This document shows, in pieces, positions 57,561 to 64,000 of a stretch of DNA of 64,000 nucleotides. Made by a program: the position numbers and the translations under genes. The notes below the pieces were generated by a model. The model made no database searches. It had not been told where the DNA came from and saw only the letters and a program-made list of their open reading frames with translations. Origin of the DNA: Anadara kagoshimensis (taxonomy: Eukaryota > Mollusca > Bivalvia > Arcoida > Arcidae); the NCBI GenBank assembly GCA_021292105.1, contig CM037869.1:35033835-35097834 (forward strand). The letters are read 5' to 3'. Numbering within the stretch: the first letter of the stretch is position 1; each line of letters opens with the position of its first letter.

Positions 57561-59160
57561 TTAATATTTTTAATAATTCAGACATGGATTAGTATGTTTG
57601 TTTTTGATTAATGCACAAACAATAAGGAAAACAAAGATTGAGATAATACCCACTATTTCTCTAATTATTAAAGATAGAAATACACTTACGGCTAAAATTA
57701 CAACAATTACAATTATCCCCTAAATTTGACTTTATTGCAGATCACATTATACTACATGGTGTTACATTTAATTGCAATATGAAATGTATTCCGATAAAAA
57801 ACTAAGAAATCTCTTTAGAAAGAAAGTATTACACGATATATTAAGACAATAACTTAAATTAGTTAGGAATCGTTTGAAAATCTTTAATAAAAAGCCATTT
57901 CTCAAATAAAAATAGTGATAAAATTAACTTATTTTATTATTTGAACTATAAAAAATAAAATATAGTATACATATTTCGGTACACCCTGAGTTATTTTACA
58001 ATTTGAAAAATTGTTTCAGTGAAAGCAAACACTATTTTCAATTTACAATAAATTTATTTTGTTATTGAATATCTTTGTTAATACATTAAGCTAGAGAAGT
58101 AGGAATCGGTTTTATAAGAGAAAACATTCTCTGCCCACTGCTGTGCACTCGCTACTCAATATGCAATTTGATTATTGAAAGACACTGATGCTAAGTGAAA
58201 CAAACCTTTTGGAAAAAGTTAATATTTACAACCAACATTGTTTTATTGTTACATACATGCAATACTTTTGTTAAAAGATACAAAACTTAAGAATATTTCT
58301 TCTGAAAGAAGACTTTCTCTTCCTACTGCTACAATTATTACTCAAAATGCAATTAGTGACAAAGACAGAACCATTACACACACTACGAGTATTATTATCT
58401 GTAGTCAACGCCTGAATCCAAATTCAATCATTGAGCAATTTTGGGGTCAATTTTACCCCTCTTGAGTTGGCACTTTCTATATTGAAGAGCACTCACTATA
58501 CGAAATGAATGGAGAATTTGTTATAATGAATCATCTTAAGAAAAAGTCCATAAGAAACAATAATTATGTACAAAGAGAGTTTTACAATAAAACGTTTTCT
58601 TGCCAAGTGGATGTGATATTATTCATTTAAAAATACAACATGGAGTGTTATATTGTCTTCAATCAAAAACAGATTTTAAAAGATTATTTGATTTGTTTAA
58701 AATGATGTTCTCGGGCTTCCTGCAGATTGAAAAATTCGAGCATTTATTCGTTTATACGATGAAGTGTTTTGGTGGTATAATGTGCATCTTATATAGAAGA
58801 AATAGTGTTAAATCTTGACATGAATGTGAATTATTTAATTTAAAACTGAATTTAAAAAAGCAAATTTGATTATTTATACAGAAAATATAAGCGCTGATTA
58901 GAAAAAACATTGGGTCATTTTTGAAATGAAATTTTAAAAAACTATTTCCATCAATTATATTTGACTGTTTTTATTTCTATTATCTTGCGTAATTGTAATT
59001 TGATCTTTTTACGTCATAGGTTATGTTTAGTATCAACACACCAGAAACACAAATGCTGATAATAATAAACTGTTTACACAGGGAAATTAAAAGTATAGGG
59101 TTATCAAAACTTATATGTCTTCACAATATTGGTGATAAATATTATACATGCATATCTGTA
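57561..59160. other. AT-rich stretch with one terminal repeat fragment
   Basis: GACATGGATTAGTATGTTTG then TTTTTGATTA (57582-57611) is the end of a 290-bp repeat. The rest is unique; no gene recognised. Confidence 0.5.
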
Positions 59161-59162
59161 TA

Positions 59163-59358
59163 CAAAATTACCATGGATATGTTTGAGGTTTCATTGTTCC
59201 GTGTTCCTTTTATTCTCAATTTTCATTTGCAAATTGGCTAAACAAGAGTTCCCGGTCTCATTTCCGTGATGGAAGTTTACGTAATTTACTTAGTTAATTT
59301 TTGTTTTGCTTTGGCATTGCGATTTGGACATGGATTGGTATGTTTGTTTTTTATTATC
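59163..59358 (-). mobile_element. 290-bp interspersed repeat, diverged
   Basis: GTTCCGTGTTCCTTTTATTC, CCCGGTCTCATTTCCGTGAT, GATTTGGACATGGATTGGTA and TGTTTGTTTTTTATT. The middle (CTTCCGGAGCA) is deleted. Confidence 0.75.
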
Positions 59359-60024
59359 TAAGTATTAACTGTTGAAACTAGGACTGTTTCTGAAAGAGAT
59401 AAACACCCCAATTCCAGTTGTTGGTGGTGACAAATGATTGTAGGTGATAGGTTCCTCTGATACCTTGCATCTGTACAATTTACAGCTAAATTCTAAGAGT
59501 GAAAATTGTAGTCTGGAAATTGTAACAATTCCGTTGATAATTCCATCGCAAACGTACAGGTTCTTATGATGCTTAACATTTGTGCATAGTTTTAAAAGTT
59601 GGATCAATATAACCTCCGGAGAAAAATGTGTTTACGAACAGACAGACTGACGGACGGACACATTGATACCAATGTACCCTAACTTTGTCGGTGTATAAAA
59701 ATATTACTATTATCGAAATTTGATTGTTTGAATGAAATCATTACTGAAATGTGTTAATTTTTAGGTGTATCAAGTGTAAGTCAAAAATGAATACACAGAC
59801 TTTTGCAGTAAAGTTAGAATAAAGGTTATTTCTCCCTCATACGTATGTTACAGTGAAAATTTTTATTTCCATAATGTCGTAACTTCCTGAGACACTGGTC
59901 ATCGAATTAACATGTCAACGAAATACTATGTAAATATTTTTATCAACAAATATGACGAATAAAGGTACTTACTTTTAAATTGTCGATTCAGGGTTATTGA
60001 AATCCCTACTTAATCAAGTTTCTC

Positions 60025-60318
60025 AAAAAGTTTTATGGCCGTTATCACAATTTTGTTTATAAGTATCATTTATCTTAATACAAAATTATCTTAAATATAT
60101 TTGACGTGTCTTTACACTTAGTTTTGATTGCACACGTGGCAGTTTGGCTAATAAGGAGGTGCTTACCCTTCCGGAGCGCACAGTCTCACTTCCCTGTAGG
60201 AATTTTACGTGTTTTACTTATTTTGACTGTTCCAAATATTTTTAGTTTGATTTTTTAGTTTGATTTTTTAGTTTTGTGATTTGGATATTGATCTGTATGT
60301 TCCTGGTTGATTGATTAA
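60025..60318 (-). mobile_element. 290-bp interspersed repeat, near full length
   Basis: AGTTTTATGGCCGTTATCAC, CACACGTGGCAGTTTGGCTA, GGAGGTGCTTACCCTTCCGG, TCCCTGTAGGAATTTTACGT and GTGATTTGGATATTGATCTG. A small internal triplication of TTTTTAGTTTGAT lies at about 60240-60270. Confidence 0.83.
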
Positions 60319-60321
60319 AGT

Positions 60322-60487
60322 ACAGTCAAACCTGCCTTAAAACCCACCTCTATATCGGGACAAACTGCTATTAAAGGCCAGTAAAATTTTATCCCAATTG
60401 TTCCTAATTCATTTTTTAACCTTTTTATAAGGGTTATCAATTTTACTGGTTTCTTTTAGTGTTCTTAATATACATGTTTGACTACAA
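60322..60487. mobile_element. CAGTCAAACC MITE, diverged
   Basis: Starts CAGTCAAACCTGCCTTAAAA and ends ACATGTTTGACTACAAT; right end degraded. Confidence 0.78.
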
Positions 60488-60767
60488 TGCATTATTTATA
60501 GTATATCATTTCCGTTTTAACCACGAACTTATCGCACGACAGCCAAATGGTACCTTTTCTTAGAACCTCGAATATTGGACCCCGCAAAAAATAAATTGCT
60601 CCAGTTACTTTCCATACATTTATCACAAACATACCAATCTATGTTTACTTCTAATAAGGTAGTGAGGTCTTTTTTATTAAATGTTAAAATACGTTTGATG
60701 GTTGGTAATTATCCCACTAGTTTTATAACCAATGATTTTAAATTTCATCTTTTGAAATTATAAATAC

Positions 60768-60957
60768 TGTAAACTTAATTTCGCGTGTATTTATTTTCGC
60801 GGTATAAGGAATTAAGAAATATCAGCGTAGTTAAATATTCGCGTTTTGAAATATATACTAAAACACAAAAAGCGTAATATAATTTTCAAGCAAAACAAAC
60901 GACCGCGAAATAAGCAATAATAAGTACACCGCGAAAATATATACGTTTACAGTAAAA
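60768..60957. mobile_element. MITE with CTGTAAAC / CGCG inverted ends
   Basis: Starts TACTGTAAACTTAATTTCGC and ends GCGAAAATATATACGTTTAC then AGTA. TATTTTCGCGG and CCGCGAAAATA are inverted within the arms. TA flanks both sides. About 190 bp, no protein. Confidence 0.87.
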
Positions 60958-62752
60958 ATTTTATAGCAGACTGAGAACCAACGGTGTATATATACCAGTG
61001 TTTCTCCCCAACATTACTGTTTCTGATGCAATGGGGATGGGGAAAATTTTGATTTCATTCCCAATACCAGAAAACAACTACAAAAATATAGAATTGGTAT
61101 GAAAACATTATTCCTAATATTGATGAAAACTACAGTGCAAAATTTAGTTTTCCCAAAAAATGACAGTAGGACAGAGAGACTACTAAGTAACAATACTCAG
61201 AAACAATATACTAGTATTAAAGTTAGCACTACTGGTTAACTGGATAATAGTGCTTGTTTCTAAGCACATAAAATATGCAGAAATATTAGCGGGAAAAATG
61301 GATGAGACGTATAAATAAATACTCTAGAAATCGAAAAAGGAGTGCCTAATGCAAACATTTATGCTTTAAATATACCCTTTTCAAAAGCATGTTGTATTTA
61401 AGAAGGGATATGAATGCATTGAAAACAGTTAAACAGTAATATGTGTGTTTTATAAGAAATGGAATAAAATAAGTTATAAAAATATATTTATCGATTTCAG
61501 AGCAAAAGTATTAGGCATTACAATAAATTCTTTGATTTGAGATCCATATAAATACACATCCGCATAAAATATCAATTTAGTCTCGGTAACCATTTATACA
61601 AATTTAATTCTGTTTTTGTGTCAATTTACATCATATTCTTTCATGCACATATTTATTGAATACTCAATGCACGACGACCGGCAATGCAATAAATATACTT
61701 CATTTATATCTTAAAGAAATATTCCTGAGTTCTCAATCACAAATTTCTATATGCCAGTCAATAACTTAATACAAAACCCGTAATTAGCGGATACAAAAAT
61801 CATGTTTGATTTTTTAATTAACAAAACCTCATTGTCCCTTCCAATACGCAAGCTATTGTGTAACTCTGAAAAGACCAAATCTAAATTTTGTCTGACGGAA
61901 AAAGTATCAATTGCCTTTAAGGGTTAATTTTTGCCTCCCAATGACATGGCTATTCATTACCCGTAAAACTGTCAATATTTACAATGGAGAATTCAATAGA
62001 GGCAAATTAGTGTTTTGTGTTGCCTTCAAAATACCTTTTGTTACAGAGCGACACTATCTCTATTCAGTCTCATAATAGATTCTGCAAAATTAAACTTATT
62101 CATAAGAATGAACAAATTCCTGTAACGATTTTCTATAGTTAATTTGTGTACATACATCAATGGAGGGTCGGGTTTTTACACAACCAAATTTAACAGAGAG
62201 GTAGAAATCAATTCTTTATTAAAGACTTCACCAAACGGTCCATAGAATATAACAAATTACTCTTTTAAACATGATTGTGCACAAGTAATTTAGATCGGGT
62301 CGTTAGAATTGACTTTAACAACACAATATAATTTTTCCCGGTTCAATTTCGTTCTTTTCATCTCTATTGCGGCATTTGTTACAATCAAATTTTCTGAATT
62401 CAAATGGAAGGAAACCATGCCATATTTTAGAAAACTGATTAATTTTATTCATGTATTATTCAGACCGGGGATTTTAGTCACACCCAAAGAATATACTATA
62501 TCATTAAAATTGAATACTATAAAATGATTTACCCATTTTTCAGAAAATGCACCGCCCATTGCAGCAAAAATAATAATTTACAAAATATTTTACAAAAAGT
62601 ACATTATTTTATGCACAAAGAATAAAATATCCTGCAGAGTGTCTCATTATTTCAATTTGCAGCGCCACAAAGTTAAAATATAAGAAATTTCAAAATATTT
62701 CAAAATTACAACATATACGCTTTCAGACATACGCTTCAAACAAAGACCACTG
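60958..62752. other. Unique AT-rich stretch
   Basis: No shared repeat or gene recognised. Confidence 0.45.
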
Positions 62753-62754
62753 AA

Positions 62755-62870
62755 TGTTATTTTGGGTGGAGGTTCACGTGTTTAATTATCACAGTTTAAA
62801 AGTTTTTACTTTACACTTTACTTTTTGGGATTGAGTTTTACATAGACCTGTATGTTTGTGTTAATTTTGT
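62755..62870 (-). mobile_element. 290-bp interspersed repeat fragment
   Basis: GGTGGAGGTTCACGTGTTTA, AAAAGTTTTTACTTTACACT and ATAGACCTGTATGTTTGTG. Only the tail half is present. Confidence 0.65.
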
Positions 62871-62897
62871 AAAGTATGCCTGGTGACAGAACTGAAC

Positions 62898-62962
62898 CTG
62901 TCCAAGTTCGCCGAGAATCTATCTTGTGTTCTTTCTCGGATGGAACAACCACTGTGTAATAA
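62898..62962 (-). CDS. Possible short exon, unknown protein
   Basis: Within a 115-codon minus-strand frame, most is hydrophobic and AT-driven, but one stretch reads VVVPSEKEHKIDSRRTWTGS and is richer in G+C. It is preceded by a pyrimidine-rich tract ending TTACACAG (acceptor-like) and contains ACAG followed by GTTCAG (donor-like). This could be a single exon of 50-60 bp; no family is recognised. Confidence 0.15.
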
Positions 62963-63272
62963 GGACAATAACACAATAGTATTGATTTCAATATGTAAAA
63001 TAAAAAAGACAAAAGAACACTGTAAACATATAGAAGTATAATACCAAACTCAAACTTGTGCAAAATGACGAAGATATATGATTGTAATACCTGTACGAGT
63101 GATATGAGAATAAATACCAAACATGCATATAAAATATTGAGACTTACTTGTAACTGAAATGACAAGATTACGAAACCTATACAAAAAATAACACTGAACT
63201 ATTTTATTTTGATAAATCAGCTTACCATTTCCAGTCTTATTAGAGATGTTCAAAATGTTTTAGTAAATGTGC

Positions 63273-63455
63273 GTACAGTGAAACCTGCCTTAAAGGCCAC
63301 CTCTATATAAGGACCACCTGCGTGTAAAGGCTAGTGCAATTTTCTCCCCACTGATTGGTCTTTATTAATGTTATTTGAACCTCTATATAGAGGTCGCCAG
63401 CCCATAAAGGCACTTTTACTGGTTCCTTTTGGTGGCATTAATATACAGGTTTGAC
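63273..63455. mobile_element. CAGTCAAACC MITE, complete copy
   Basis: Starts CAGTGAAACCTGCCTTAAAG and ends TATACAGGTTTGACTG with TA outside both ends. Confidence 0.88.
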
Positions 63456-63647
63456 TGTATTACTGGACTAAGGCTGGTGGATGGTTTTGCTGTTTCACTT
63501 AATCTTCACCACATCGATGGACATTACATTTACGTCTGTCTCCTGACTTCAATGGCAGTGGTCTATTTTGTCTTGTTTCATATACTATTGACTTGTATTT
63601 TGTACTTTTCATGCTTGTTTTAACATCTTGTTTTCTTTTTATTGAAA

Positions 63648-63850
63648 TTGAATATTATACCAGTGCTCATTTTCTAGCACTAGACAGTCCTTTCGGAATA
63701 CAATTCCTTACTAGAAGTACTTCGATCGAAATTATGAAACCATAATTTCTTTTCATGGGCTTAAAAAAATTATCCAAAGGATCGAAATAAAATCAACAAA
63801 ATTTAGCCAAGGAAATACTTTGAATCAGGGAGTATACTTAAGTGTTTGAG
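63648..63850 (-). mobile_element. Retrozyme-like element with a degenerate ribozyme
   Basis: On the minus strand: ACTTAAGTATACTCCCTGAT, AAGTATTTCCTTGGCTAAAT, then a ribozyme region at about 63676-63722 and GGTATAATATTCAATTTCAA. Stem II (GGAATTGTATTCC), GAAA and GTC followed by TAGTGCT are intact. The core box reads CTAGTAA in place of CTGATGA, and the 5' strand of stem I is altered (AAGTACTT). Predicted inactive. Confidence 0.78.
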
Positions 63851-64000
63851 GTTGATACCATCGGTATGCTTCTCTTTTGACTTGTATTATGTATTTTTTT
63901 GGTTGTGTTTGCTTTTGCCAAATACAAAATTGTCAGACGCAAATTTCTTTGTTTTAAAATAATGAGAGGTCTTAGTATATGTTGATCTTGTCTTTTGTTT

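Overview
This window looks like intergenic or intronic DNA of an AT-rich animal genome, with no complete protein-coding gene that I can support. No open frame exceeds about 115 codons, and most of the longer ones lie on repeats or run through AT-rich sequence. The mixture of tRNA-derived SINEs, many short TA-flanked inverted-repeat elements (MITEs), fragments of LINE reverse-transcriptase 3' ends, satellites built from MITE ends, and a retroelement carrying a hammerhead ribozyme suggests a marine invertebrate. A bivalve mollusc is my best guess; this is inference from repeat style, not from a species-specific gene.

The most notable content is a dispersed family of six related copies (about 1.78, 11.4, 34.6, 51.9, 55.4 and 63.65 kb, on both strands). 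Each ends, or once ended, in a type I hammerhead self-cleaving ribozyme with a very short stem III. The copy at 52084-52129 keeps every core position; the others carry core changes or a deletion. The copy at 11.4 kb begins with a partial ribozyme and ends with a full-length one, about 312 bp from cleavage point to cleavage point. That is the layout expected of a retrozyme, a non-autonomous element that moves through circular RNA.

Layout: 1-402, a 47-bp satellite made from the end of a MITE; 660-1660, two degenerate tandem arrays; 1.9 kb, a MITE with CAGTCAAACC ends; 2.78-3.87 kb, a 60/66-bp satellite; 4.1-10.8 kb, SINEs, many copies of the CCTGTCGAAAG MITE and two arrays built from it, a 92-bp array and an open frame with coding-like composition; 11.4-12.6 kb, a retrozyme and a LINE 3' end; 13-25.6 kb, MITEs, SINEs and short arrays; 25.6-29 kb, AT-rich DNA with microsatellites; 30-34.3 kb, nested insertions (SINE and foldback in a MITE, LINE in a CRE-containing repeat); 34.6-37.4 kb, a retrozyme, SINEs and a 180-bp array; 37.9-41.4 kb, an array of about 340-bp units interrupted by a CRE-containing repeat; 42-49 kb, MITEs, an AAT microsatellite, a SINE, a 450-bp foldback element and a 160-bp array; 49-57 kb, many copies of a 290-bp interspersed repeat, a degenerate array split by the intact-ribozyme copy, and a further SINE; 57-64 kb, AT-rich DNA with three CAGTCAAACC MITEs, one CGCG MITE, more 290-bp repeats and a last retrozyme copy.

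There is no operon-like organisation. The elements are related by insertion into one another, which gives relative ages: for example, the intact-ribozyme copy is younger than the array it interrupts. Boundaries of repeats are by eye and good to roughly 5-20 bases unless stated.
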